64,000 nucleotides of DNA from Pseudorasbora parva. Lineage: Eukaryota; Chordata; Actinopteri; Cypriniformes; Gobionidae. Below the pieces are notes generated by a model. That model did no database searches and had not been told where the DNA came from. It was given only the letters and a program-made list of their open reading frames with translations. Position 1 is the first letter of the stretch, and the number at the start of each line of letters is the position of its first letter. Made by a program: the position numbers and the translations under genes. Below, piece by piece: positions 32,178-64,000 of this stretch. The DNA lies in the NCBI RefSeq assembly GCF_024679245.1, contig NC_090182.1, forward strand, positions 25,330,274 to 25,394,273, in the 5' to 3' direction.

Positions 32178-32888
32178 AAAGGGTTAGTTCACCCCAAAAT
32201 GAAAATTCTCTCATTAATTAATTACTTACCCTAATGTAGTTCGACACCCGTAAGACCTCTGTTCTATCTTCGGAACACAAATGAAGATATTTTTGTTGAA
32301 ATCCGATGGCTCAGACATGCTTTCATTGACACCAATGTCATTTCCTCTCTCAAGACCCATAAAAGGCACTAAAGACGTCGTTAAGTATCTCACTACAGTG
32401 GCTCTACAATCATTTTATGAACCAATGAGAATAGCGCGCAAAAAACTAAATAACGACGTATATAGACAGTGATGGGCTGAATTTAAAACAATGTTTAGAA
32501 CTGTTATGAAATCGCGATATTGCGGGGCATTGGTGATTAGAATCATGAATCAATACGCTGATTCATAACGTTCTAAACATTGTTTTGAATTCGGCCCATC
32601 GCTGTCTATGCGTCATTATTTCGTTTTTTTGCACACACAAACTCTCGACGCTTCATAAAATGATTGTAGAGCCACTGTAGTGAGATGGGCTTCGTAACTG
32701 CGTCTTTAGTGCCTTTATGGGTCTTGAGAGAGCAAATGACATTGGTGTCAATGAAGGCATTTCTGAGCCATCGGATTTAAAAAAAAATATCTTCATTTGT
32801 GTTCCGAAGATGAACGGAGGTCTTACAGGTGTCGAACTAGATTGTGGTAAGTAATTAATGACAGAATTTTCATTTTTGGATGAACTTA
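32178..32888. mobile_element. Hairpin-type inverted-repeat element related to 636-2301
   Basis: Left arm begins AAAGGGTTAGTTCACCCC and right arm ends TTTTTGGATGAACTTA. The arms (~32178-32460 and ~32600-32888) pair over nearly their full length, including CTTCGGAACACAAATGAAG against CTTCATTTGTGTTCCGAAG. It is the simple form, without the extra insertion found in the 636-2301 copy. Confidence 0.7.
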
Positions 32889-33300
32889 AGAACTAGTTTG
32901 ACTAACTACCTTTTTATGTAACTGACTTTGAAAAGTTGTTAAAAGTTAAAAAATATATATATAAATAAATAAAAAAATGACTAACTTTTAAGACTAGTCT
33001 AAGCTGTTTGTGAAACCGCCTCTGCTTCTTCTGTGGCCTTCAGCATTGTGCTCGAGTGTTATTTCCACACTGAGCTACTCTGAGAGATCTGAGACCGTTA
33101 TTCCATCATGTGATTCTGCTGTGACCTCCAACCATCTGACACCAACTCGGTCTCAGCTTGTTGAGAATGCAGTTTAAAGCTGACATGTGTGTTTTTTAAT
33201 GTTAAAATGTTTTTTCAAGCTTAATGTGGAAAAACCTCTATTAGTAAGCCGTTTGTTGGTTGATTCCCCCCAAATCTGTTGGAGAAGTATTTTTAGGTAG

Positions 33301-33425
<125 letters not shown>

Positions 33426-33864
33426 AATAATATTTAGATTTATATTTAAAGTCTATAATGTCGTTAAGTCTTCAGACTTTAAACTTATTTTTGGTGATTT
33501 TGTCTTTGTTGCTATGAAGTATCATAATTTATTATTCAAACTTCATAATTTCCACACTTTGTTCCTGTTTGTTTCTGTAAGGCATAAGGGAACCCTTGTA
33601 CTGTTCCATATAGGCTATTAGGTTCCATATTTAATCTCTCCCTTTCCATGTGCTACGTTTAATGGTCAAGCTAACATATTTCCCTGCTGCTTTTGTCAAG
33701 CTTTGCTAAAAGGTAAAGACAGATGGCTGATAGGTGCCTGTAGAGACTAGTTTCACTTGTCAGCCGTTCTGGACAGATTAATCATGTGGTTTAGTATTGC
33801 ATAAACATTTGCAGGTCTGTTTAAAAAAAAAAATCAAGAGGAAAGTAATTTATCTCAAATATAC

Positions 33865-34237
33865 CTCTATAGCTCAATCCGAGAGGCGGGATAAACGTTG
33901 GTCTTTCAAACTCCCTCTGCAAACGCGTTGCAACGATGTGCAAGGTTGATAGATTAAACATTCGCTGTATCCGGTCGGCAGAACTCTGAACACATCTTCC
34001 CTTTTTAAGAATGACTTCAGTGCCGTTCTTTTCTCAGAGAAAGGCTTGACTCCAAGTCTTCCAGAGTCGTGGTCGAAGCTGATTCGAAAGCCCCGCACAC
34101 AGACTCTATACGCGATGTGATTGGCCTGACCAGAGTTTGGTTTTTACAGCTCAGACGTGTATTGTGAGTTGCTAGACGATACTTGCGGCAGATTAGATTT
34201 GCTGCCGCAAGGTTGCGTCTAGATTTCTAGGCTAGGA
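33865..34237 (-). repeat. Interspersed repeat, inverted copy of 5005-5545
   Basis: Reverse complement of the 5005-5545 repeat: CTCAATCCGAGAGGCGGGAT, GGTTTTTACAGCTCAGACGT, then GCGTCTAGATTTCTAGGCTAG. It is shorter at the GC-rich end. Non-coding. Confidence 0.6.
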
Positions 34238-34990
34238 TTTTTCTACAATTGAAGCAAATAACGTACCATTAAAACGCAAAGCATTAGTTCACTCTCAGTA
34301 GGTGCGCTTATGTAACCGCAGTGTTTTTTGGGGTACCGCTGAACACAAGCAGCGCTGCAAAACTTTTCTAAAGGCAGTCAGCTCCCTGATACATTCAAAT
34401 AAACCCCCTTTCCCCAATTCAGCGTTTATAGTTTTCATGCAATATTTTGGTGAGCTTGCTGTGCCTGATACAGTATTTGCTTTGATGGCGTGTCCGTGTT
34501 CTCTTCTTTGCGTCCGTCTTCAATGCGCCCCGTCTCTTGCCTGTGTTAGCGTCCTATTTACAGACTTCATCATATTCCCAAACAAATGTATTGGTGGTAA
34601 ATGTTGCAATCCAGTTTGTGTGCAAGTCCAGAATATAGAGAGAGCTCAAAATATAACTAAATACCATTTTATTGCTGGTTGACTGGTGCATCTCTACAAA
34701 ACATTAGACTATTTTTGCAGGCCTCAAGCAAACCCAGGACTAAAACAGACCATACCAAGCCACACTTCCTGAGAATGCAGAGGTCTTGATCCATTTCTTC
34801 AAAAGTTGAACTATTTTTATCTTTACTGAATTTGACAGATGCAACATTTTACACCTTTTCTATACAATACAATAGTTTTGTTTTGAGTTACCTTCATACG
34901 TGGGCTTATTATATTATGTGTAGGCAATATAGTAGACATGATAAACCTTTTAAAATTTGTAAAGCAGTAGAGGTTTTGGATTATATCCTC

Positions 34991-35018
34991 TGTTGTTGTT
35001 GTTGTTGTTGTTGTTGTT
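34991..35018. repeat. (TTG)n microsatellite
   Basis: About nine TTG/GTT units. Confidence 0.85.
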
Positions 35019-36645
35019 ACACTCAGGTAGGTGACATTGCAGTGCTGTTTCCTTAAATGTAAGTTCATAAAAAATCTTTAGTACCTTAAATGGTATAACA
35101 AACTTAATAATGATCATTTAAGGCATCTTATATTTGGGGGATGGAAAAACATAAATTGCGATACTTCCTGATGTGATTATTAAACTTCAAAAGGCTGTGA
35201 TTTCATGAAATAAATGTGAGTAAAGCCTGAATGTGCCACTGTTGTGCACTCGACAGGCTCGCGAGCAGTTCGCAAACAATGATTTGCACACATTTTATGC
35301 CAAGTGTTTGCTTATAAAATAATGCTGATCAATTATGGAAATGTTTTCTTTATGGTGTTTATATTGTAATATGTTGTATATGGTTGTAAGAATGCATATT
35401 TTATCCTCCTCCTTTAATTTTGAATGATGATGATAATAACGCATATACATTTCAAAATAAGAGTCCCGGTGCATTTTAGGCTTGTTTTTGTTAAAGTTGG
35501 GGTAAGTGCTTTCTGGTAAAATTTCATTTCAAATCACCAAAACAAACACGCCCCTACCCCAAAAAAGTGTCTCGCCCCTATTTTGATAGCTCCGGCCCAC
35601 ATGTACGTAACCCAGGCAAGGACTATGGCAGAATCTGCTTGTTACTAATCCAGGTCAAATATTCAATGAAAAGGTGAATATCCATCACAAAACACAAACA
35701 GTTCTCATGAACAACTCAATAGAACTCAAGCCGACAGACCAACTATCAAACATATTACACTTCTGACCAGATTATGACAATTTCGAAAGTACACAAGCAC
35801 GATAGTCTAGCTAATGACATATTACAATTATGACCGGATAAGGGTTATATACAGTGAGGAAAATAAGTATTTGAACACCCTGCAATTTTGCAAGTTCTTC
35901 CACTTGGAAATCATGGAGGGTTCTAAAAATTGTCATTTTCGGGGCATGTCTACTGTGAAAGACACAATCTTTTTTTTAAAAATACAGAAATCACAATATA
36001 TGTTTTTTTAAAAACTATTTATTTGTATGATACAGCTGCAAATACGTATTTGAACACCTGTCTATCCGCTAGAATTCTGACCCTAAAAGACCTGTTAGTC
36101 TACCTTTAAAATGTCCACCTCCACTCCATTTATTATCATAAGTTGCTAAAATTGTTGCACCTGTTTGAGGTCTTGGCCAAGACCAAAGAGCTGTCCAAAG
36201 ACACTAGAGACAAAATGTTACATCACCACAAGGCTGAAAAGGGCTATGGGGAAATTGCCAAGCAGCTTGGTGAAAAAAGGTCCACTGTTGGAGCAATCAT
36301 TAGAAGATTGAAGAAGCTAAACATGTCTGTCAATCTCCCTCGGACTGAGGCTCCATGCAAGCTCTCACCTCGTGGGGTCTCAATGATTTCTCAAGAAAGG
36401 TGAGAAATTAACCCAGAACTACATGGGAGGAGCTGGTAAATGACCTGAAAAGAGCTGGGACCACCGTTTCCAAGGTTACAAGGTTGTTGGTAATACACTT
36501 AGACGTCATGGTTTGAAATCACGCATGGCACGGAAGGTTCCCCTGCTTAAACCAGCACATGTCCCGGCCCGTCTTAAGTTTGCCAATGACCATTTGGATG
36601 ATCCAGAGGAGTCATGGGAGAAATTCCTGTGGTCAGATGAGACCA

Positions 36646-36795
36646 AAATATAACTTTTTGGTCATAATTCCACTAAATGTGTTTGGAGGAAGAAGAATGA
36701 TGAGTAGCATCCCTACTGTGCACAGTAGGGATGCTACTCATCATTCTTCTTCCTCCAAACACATTTAGTGGAATTATGACCAAAAAGTTATATTT
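36646..36795. repeat. Perfect 150-bp palindrome inside the Tc1-like transposase
   Basis: The two 75-bp arms are exact reverse complements and meet between 36720 and 36721 (CTACTGTG|CACAGTAG) with no spacer. The left arm reads as normal transposase sequence ([17 protein letters not shown]). The right arm is its inverted copy, placed before the transposase resumes at GSIMLWGCF. Confidence 0.95.
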
Positions 36796-37276
36796 GGTAG
36801 CATCATGCTTTGGGGGTGTTTTTCTGCACATGGGACAGGGCGACTGCACTGTATTAAGGAGAGGATGACCGGAGCCATGTGTTGCGAGATTTTAGGGATC
36901 AACCTCCTTCCCTCAGTTAGAGCATTGAAGATGGGTCAAGGCTGGGTCTTCCAACATGACAATGACCCGAAGCACACAGCCAGGATAACCAAGGAGTGGC
37001 TCTGTAAGAAGCATATCAAGGTTCTGGCGTGGCCTAGCCAGTCTCCAGACCTAAACCCAACAGAGAATCTTTGGAGGGAGCTGAAACTCTGTTTCTCAGC
37101 GACAGGCCAGAAACCTGACTGATCTAGAGAAGATCTGTGTGGAGGAGTGGGCCAAAATCCCTCCTGCAGTGTGTGCAAACCTGGATTTCTGGATTTTGTT
37201 TTTAGATTATGTCTCTCACAGTGGACATGTACCTACGATGACAATTTCAAACCCCTCCATGATTTATAAGTGGGAG

Positions 37277-37433
37277 CAGGGGCGTCGGACTGGGGGGATA
37301 AAGGGTACCGAGTGACCAGGGCCCAAAGCGGGAAGTCACTTAGAAGTCATTTTTCTATACATACACATACATGGTATGGGGGCCCAGCAAGATGGTTTGT
37401 ACCCAGGGCCCAAAATGTGGTGCTACGCCGCTG
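37277..37433. mobile_element. Small hAT-like element nested in the Tc1-like element
   Basis: Flanked by an exact 8-bp duplication AGTGGGAG (37269-37276 and 37434-37441). The ends CAGGGGCGTCGG and GCTACGCCGCTG are imperfect inverted repeats. An 8-bp duplication with CAGNGGCG termini is the hAT signature. At 157 bp it is non-autonomous. Confidence 0.85.
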
Positions 37434-37589
37434 AGTGGGAGAACTTGCAAAATAGCAGGGTGTTCAAATACTTATTTGCCTCACCGTAGATCATGAAAAG
37501 AGGAACCAAACATATTTGAAGTATAGTATCTTACTTGTGGGACACATTTTGTGAGCTCTGATGCTTGAAACAGACAGTGAGGAGATTTA

Positions 37590-38534
37590 GGGTGCGTTCA
37601 CACTTGTAGTTCGGTTCGTTTGGTTAGTTTGGTCCGGACCAAAAAACAAAAACAAACATAATAGTCCTGGTCCGCATAGCGTTCACACGGGCATTTTTAA
37701 CAGCGAACCTAAAGTTACCGAACCAAAGGCACAGGGAGACGCTCACAACCTGATTGGTCGGCTTATATGACGTAGGAGCTCGCTTACCGAACATGCAAAA
37801 CAATGCTGTGTGCGGATTACACGCGCGGGCATTTTATGCGTGTACATATGGCATTATTTTTTACCAGAGAACTCATGAAGAGCTCATGAAATGTTCAACG
37901 CTGTGTGCTGGATTAAACGCGATCATTTTATGTGTGTACATGTGGCATTATTTTTACCCGCTGAGAACTCATGAAGAGCTCATAAAGTGTTTAAAATATT
38001 CAAAACAGCAGCAGGATTTCCTCCGTTGTGCAAAAGACAGCCGTTCTGTCGTCTGTACCTGCTAATAATGGGCAGCACAGGAACTTTGATGAGAAGAGCC
38101 AGGTATGCTTTTTGTGTGTTTTTTCTAGCATTTTCGAAACATGCTCGTCTGACCAAATATTGATGAGGCTCTTCCTCGTTGCTCTACGTTTGCCCTCTAA
38201 CGTTAAAGTTACTCATTTTGGATAACGTACACCGATCTTTCCGCGTCGTCAAATCAGCTGCATTATGCGTGGCATCTTGTGACATTATACGTCTGGTTTT
38301 TGGTCCGTTTACATGTCTTTGGTCCGTGTTGCGTTCATATATCAATCGAACCGCACCAGAGTTCGTTTGGAAGCGGACCGAGACCCATCTTTTTAGCGGT
38401 CTCGGTCCGCTTGTTTGGTGCGCACCAGGGTTCGGATGGCAGCGTTCACATATGTTCAAATGAACCGCACTAACCGAGCAACCGCACCAGGGTTCGTTTT
38501 AATCGAACCAAACATGACAAGTGTGAACGCACCC
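37590..38534. mobile_element. PIF/Harbinger-like non-autonomous element, copy 2
   Basis: GGGTGCGTTCACACTTG at the left and CAAGTGTGAACGCACCC at the right are exact inverted repeats, flanked by TTA on both sides (37587-37589 and 38535-38537). A 3-bp TWA duplication is characteristic of PIF/Harbinger. Many TTCGGTTCG/GGTCCGGACC motifs in both orientations make both ends foldable. No transposase was found. Confidence 0.8.
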
Positions 38535-39113
38535 TTAGATGGTCCACACGGTGGGGAAATTAATGGGTCTTTATCATCGCTAATGTGAGTGAGTGACAAT
38601 ACGATTGCAAATGAACAAACAAATGAACATGACACACAAGCATATTCAAGCAAAAGCCAGCATATATTAGTTCTCGGCTAATGTCCGTCCTGTGTGGCTC
38701 TCTTTTCACTATAGTAGATGTGCCCCTTACCTGCTGATTGGCTACAAGTTTGTTATAGCACTCTGCCCGACCCCACCTTTAAATAAGTCACACAGCGCCG
38801 GGTTTGTAAGATTTGGGTCATATTGCCTGCCCCTATATTATATATTAGTTTAATTGACAAGATCTGTAGGAGCCCTAATTAATCATGTTTTTTGGAATTT
38901 GCTGGCAGCCTCAGCTGCCCTTGTGTTTTGAGACTAACTGAATTCCACCAGTGAAACCGAGTGAAAGACTTTAACAAACTAGAGATTTCTTTAAAGTCAT
39001 GACATTTTTCCCTTTTAAAATGCTATTGTGTTAGACTGCATTTGAACAGAGTTGAAGTGCTTAGTGCAGCATCCGTGTCTGATGTTGAAGCTCCTGGTCT
39101 ATTTTTGTTTCAG

Positions 39114-60839
<21,726 letters not shown>

Positions 60840-61247
60840 TAGTTGCTGAGCTTATCCTTTATCACTTACTCCTAATCAATTGATCTAAAATCTCATCATC
60901 TCAAGCTGATTTCTAATTTAGCATTAGTCATTCAGACCTGCCAACCGGTATGTATTTTGAGTACTATTACACTCCGATGTTTTGAAGTACCCAGGTATGC
61001 TTTGTGACTCTATGCAAAAAGCCAGTGACACCTTGTGTTCAATTGTGCACATGCATTATTTGAGTCCACCCAGAGGCAACAGCATATATCCTGCTGAGAA
61101 TTTGACCAATCATAGGTATGGGTTCATTTTCCAAAATATCAAGCATGGAAATAAATATTATTGTTGTTTTTTACAGTACTATTACAGTAATATTGTTTCG
61201 TTTTTAGAATTTAATAAAAAAAAATATTATTGTGTAGTCATATTTAC

Positions 61248-61315
61248 ATTTATTTACATTTATGCATTTAGCAGACGCTTTTATTCAAAGCGACTTACAA
61301 CTCAGGAGAACAGGA
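61248..61315 (+). repeat. Fragment of the teleost 'GCAGACGCTTTTATCCAAAG' repeat
   Basis: ACATTTATGCATTTAGCAGA then CGCTTTTATTCAAAGCGACT is a segment I recognise as repeated thousands of times across fish genomes, as the tail of SINE/LINE-type copies. Family not assigned. Confidence 0.6.
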
Positions 61316-63001
61316 AGCGATCCGTCAAGAAGAGGCAAAGAAACACAAAAAGTGCCCCAAATACCAAGATTTGTGTACAGCTCAGAATAGCAAAAAACAG
61401 AAAAGGGAAGAAGAAAGGAGAAATGGAGGAAGAAAGAGTTTTTTTATTTTTTATTTTATTTTTTTATGTAAGATTAATGGATCATAAAAAACAACAGTGC
61501 ATGTTGCTAAAATTGACTGGAAATCCACAGTTTAAAGCTGATATTAAAAAACAAAATCTTCACTGAGGCAACTTTGGCTCAACAATATACAGTTCTATTG
61601 TTGTTGTATTTTCATAGCCAATTTATGTGTTGAATAATGCCGTTGAGTGAGGGATATATATGACTGTGTGCAAAACTAAGTGTTGGGAAGGCAAGTATTA
61701 CACTATACACACATTGTGGTACTCAATATACTTTCCCAAGGTTGGCAGGTTTGGTCTTTCATAAAATGCTTTGTTTTCTTCTGAATTTTTATGATATTCT
61801 TTATGAAAATACTTTATAATGTTTATCATGAAAGGGTCCTATCAAGGCACAATCCTTGACTTGGCTCAGCCTGGCTTTGCTAATCAGCTGCATAAAGAGG
61901 CAGATTTGAATTTGGTGTGTGTGTGTGTGTTTCTGGATGTGAATAATTAATGAATTACTGTGTGTATGTTAACGGGTGTGTGGGTGGATGACACTGCTGC
62001 CATCTGCCCCTAAAAAGCAACTTTATTTCTCATTACACGCTGGCAACAACTACAGGTGGTAAGGAATTAGGCCTCATTCATGTAACCAAATCACAAACTG
62101 ACTGAACGCACACTCTTCTTGGTTTCTATACTTTTTCTTTAGTCACTTTTGTGCCGTGTTCTGCCATGGATTCAAGGATGTTAGCGTCACCGAGACGAGA
62201 GAATAAATCTCGAAATGTAATATGGAGCTGCGACCGTCTGGCCCTGTTGGGATGTTTGGACTCTACACGTGCCCACTGGGTTAATATTAAGAGGCTTCTT
62301 TAGGATCCTTTCCTCCTAAGGAAGTCTTCCTTGCTTTCATGGCAGTCACGACTCCTCTCTGGCTGCCTGTGACGTCACGTGCTGGTGCACATCTGCTTCC
62401 ATACACGTCTCTTCTCTTTACTTCTTCTGATGCCTGTTTCTCTTGTGTTTCTGTTTGGGTCTCTCTCTGAAGCATAGTGAATGTGTCGGATGATCATTGC
62501 ACGCTGATCTCTCATTAACATCGTTTGTATTAGGGTGCTCTTCTGGTCTTCTCTCTCTTCTTGTTTGGGTGTTGTTCGGTGCTTGTTTTATTATTGTGAA
62601 TGAAGTGATTTCTGCTCAAATTTCTGTACCTCACAAACTGGTCATTGCCATATATTGCCTTTAATTTAGAGTTTCCACCAACTGCCAGTCATATTTAATA
62701 TCAGATAACAAATGTAATATCTAAATATTTTTTATGTTTCTGGTATGGAAGTTTGTGTCCACCATGGAATAAAAAAGGTTGTTACGACTCAAAATTGTTT
62801 CTCGCATTTACAACTTTTTTAGAATTATTATTATTAAACTATTGTGATTAAAAAATAATTACAAGATATTAAATTGTGAAATATAAACTCACAGTTGTGA
62901 CTTATTGTAAGATAAATTGCAAGATAAAAAGTATTTTTTTTATTTGTTCCGTGACAGAAGCAAACTTCCATATTCTGGGCCCAATATTATAATAAATGTT
63001 T

Positions 63002-63326
63002 TGGTAACACGGCCTTTACAGTAAGGTTTCATTTGTTATCATTATAACTACATTAGTTAACATGAAATAACAATGAACAGTACTTCTATAGCATTTATTA
63101 ATTTTAGCTAATGTTAATCTCAACATTTCCTAATAAATTCTTAAGATCAAAAACTGTAGCTGTTAAAATGAATTAATGCACTGTTAACCAACATGAATAT
63201 GAGCATTTGTTAACTTACATTAACAAAGTTTAATAAATGCTGTAAGAAGGTATAGCTCAATGTTAGTTCATGTGTTAATGCATTAACTAATGTTAACAAA
63301 TGAGATTTTATTGTAAAGTGTTACCA
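63002..63326. mobile_element. Inverted-repeat element (MITE-like) rich in GTTAA/TTAAC
   Basis: TGGTAACACGGCCTTTACAG at the left pairs with TTGTAAAGTGTTACCA at the right. The interior is an AT-rich series of GTTAAC-type motifs in both orientations. About 325 bp, non-coding. Confidence 0.65.
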
Positions 63327-63831
63327 GTCTTTTTGATGTGGTGGTATAATGAAACGAATAAAAATTCACAGTACATATTAATAGTTAGGGATGTGCAAAA
63401 CTGTTTTTTAATTTGTATGATCTGGAACTTATCGCATGCCACCCTTTAATTATATCAATTATCACTGGCACTTGACAACAGCTAAAGACGTGTATGCACT
63501 CATGCAAGTCCCTCAAACTTGCAAGTCCCTCAAACTTGCATACAGACATACATTTTGAGGTAATCGTTCTGCTGTCACACAGCCTGTTATAATAAGTTGG
63601 ATGCTATAAATGCTATTGAAGTGGGATTTTTAACCCACGCTAGCGCACAGATCCGACAATCCATTTACACAACCTGAGGTACGCACTTGTGTGATTATCC
63701 CCCTGCATGTCATAAGGTTGCTGACTGCTAGGCTAGGAGTACAACAGACTAGAATGTAGAACACACTAGTCTCGAGACAACTTTTTTTATTTATTTTTTT
63801 TTTTTTTTTAAGATAATGCCTTAAATTTTGT

Positions 63832-64000
63832 AAGGGATTGTTCACCCGAAAAAAATGAAAATTATCCCATGATTTACTCATCCTCAAGCCATCCTAGGTG
63901 TAAATAACTATTCTTTCAGAGTTATATTTTAAAAATATCATTGCTCTTCCAAGCTTTATAATGGTAGTGAAAGATAGTCCTGATTTTGAAGTCCAAAAAA
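63832..64000. mobile_element. Left part of a hairpin-family element, cut by the window edge
   Basis: AAGGGATTGTTCACCCG then ATGAAAATTATCCCATGATT and CTCATCCTCAAGCCATCCT match the opening of the 'TTCACCC' elements at 636 and 32178. The other end lies outside the window. Confidence 0.6.

Larger units (their letters stand above)
35852..37486 (+). mobile_element. Tc1/mariner-like transposon with broken transposase
   Basis: TA target duplications flank CAGTGAGGAAAATAAGTATT at the left and its inverted partner (TACTTATTTGCCTCACCG) at the right. The inverted repeats extend ~100 bp. The interior encodes pieces of a Tc1 transposase. The N-terminal helix-turn-helix part is at 36143-36403 ([35 protein letters not shown]). 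The C-terminal catalytic part is at 36805-37122 ([36 protein letters not shown], carrying the second Asp and the Glu of the DDE triad). Between them there are stops and frameshifts, so it is dead. A 150-bp palindrome (36646-36795) sits mid-gene, and a 157-bp hAT-like insert (37277-37433) splits the right inverted repeat. Confidence 0.92.

Noticed and set aside
36143..37122. Possible functional Tc1-like transposase
   Set aside because: Frames are broken by several stops and frameshifts and by the 150-bp palindrome; the central catalytic region is not readable as one protein.
60982..61566. 194-codon frame, the longest after med7
   Set aside because: Lys/Arg/Phe-rich low-complexity translation of AT-rich intron containing the fish GCAGACGCTTTTATCC-type repeat; no domain and no conservation signal.
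61000..64000. Next cyfip2 exon
   Set aside because: The expected continuation after LLIEQAL was looked for on the plus strand and not found, so no exon is claimed.

Overview
This is vertebrate nuclear DNA, almost certainly from a cyprinid teleost (zebrafish/carp type). The evidence is spliced genes with canonical GT-AG introns, AT-rich and heavily microsatellite-laden non-coding DNA, and a dense load of fish-type DNA transposons: Tc1-like, hAT-like, PIF/Harbinger-like and TTAA-flanked elements, plus a degraded non-LTR retroelement. No operon, CRISPR array, phage, plasmid or other prokaryotic feature is present. Coordinates, reading phases and splice sites were worked out by hand. Every exon listed joins in phase with its neighbours. 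Family identities come from recalled protein families, not from a search.

Layout, left to right. (1) 122-7868, minus strand: a RING + TPR ubiquitin-ligase-type gene of the LONRF family. Its 3' part, including the LON domain, runs off the left edge. (2) 9457-10185, minus: med7, a Mediator middle-module subunit in a single coding exon. (3) 15573-23822, plus: itk, the Tec-family T-cell tyrosine kinase. It is complete, with 17 coding exons and 616 codons in PH-BTK-SH3-SH2-kinase order. (4) About 26150 to beyond 60794, plus: cyfip2, a subunit of the WAVE regulatory complex. A non-coding first exon is followed by 23 coding exons inside the window (1012 codons), and the last ~240 codons lie off the right edge. 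The med7(-), itk(+), cyfip2(+) order and orientation match what I recall of human 5q33. A LONRF gene here takes the place of the human HAVCR/TIMD neighbours.

The genes are a conserved neighbourhood, not a pathway cassette. LONRF acts in protein turnover, MED7 in RNA polymerase II transcription, ITK in T-cell receptor signalling, and CYFIP2 in Rac1-to-Arp2/3 actin control. The rest is introns and intergenic DNA. The larger gaps are described below as named repeats, microsatellites or unremarkable sequence.

Most useful observations: the site that is A-to-I edited in mammalian CYFIP2 (Lys320 to Glu) is already Glu in this genome; both tyrosines of the ITK SH3 ALYDY motif are replaced; a composite ETS-RUNX motif sits just upstream of itk; a TTAA-flanked element in a cyfip2 intron carries a stop-broken THAP zinc-finger exon; and a Tc1-like element contains a perfect 150-bp palindrome and a nested hAT-like insertion with an 8-bp target duplication. 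I found no convincing undescribed system.
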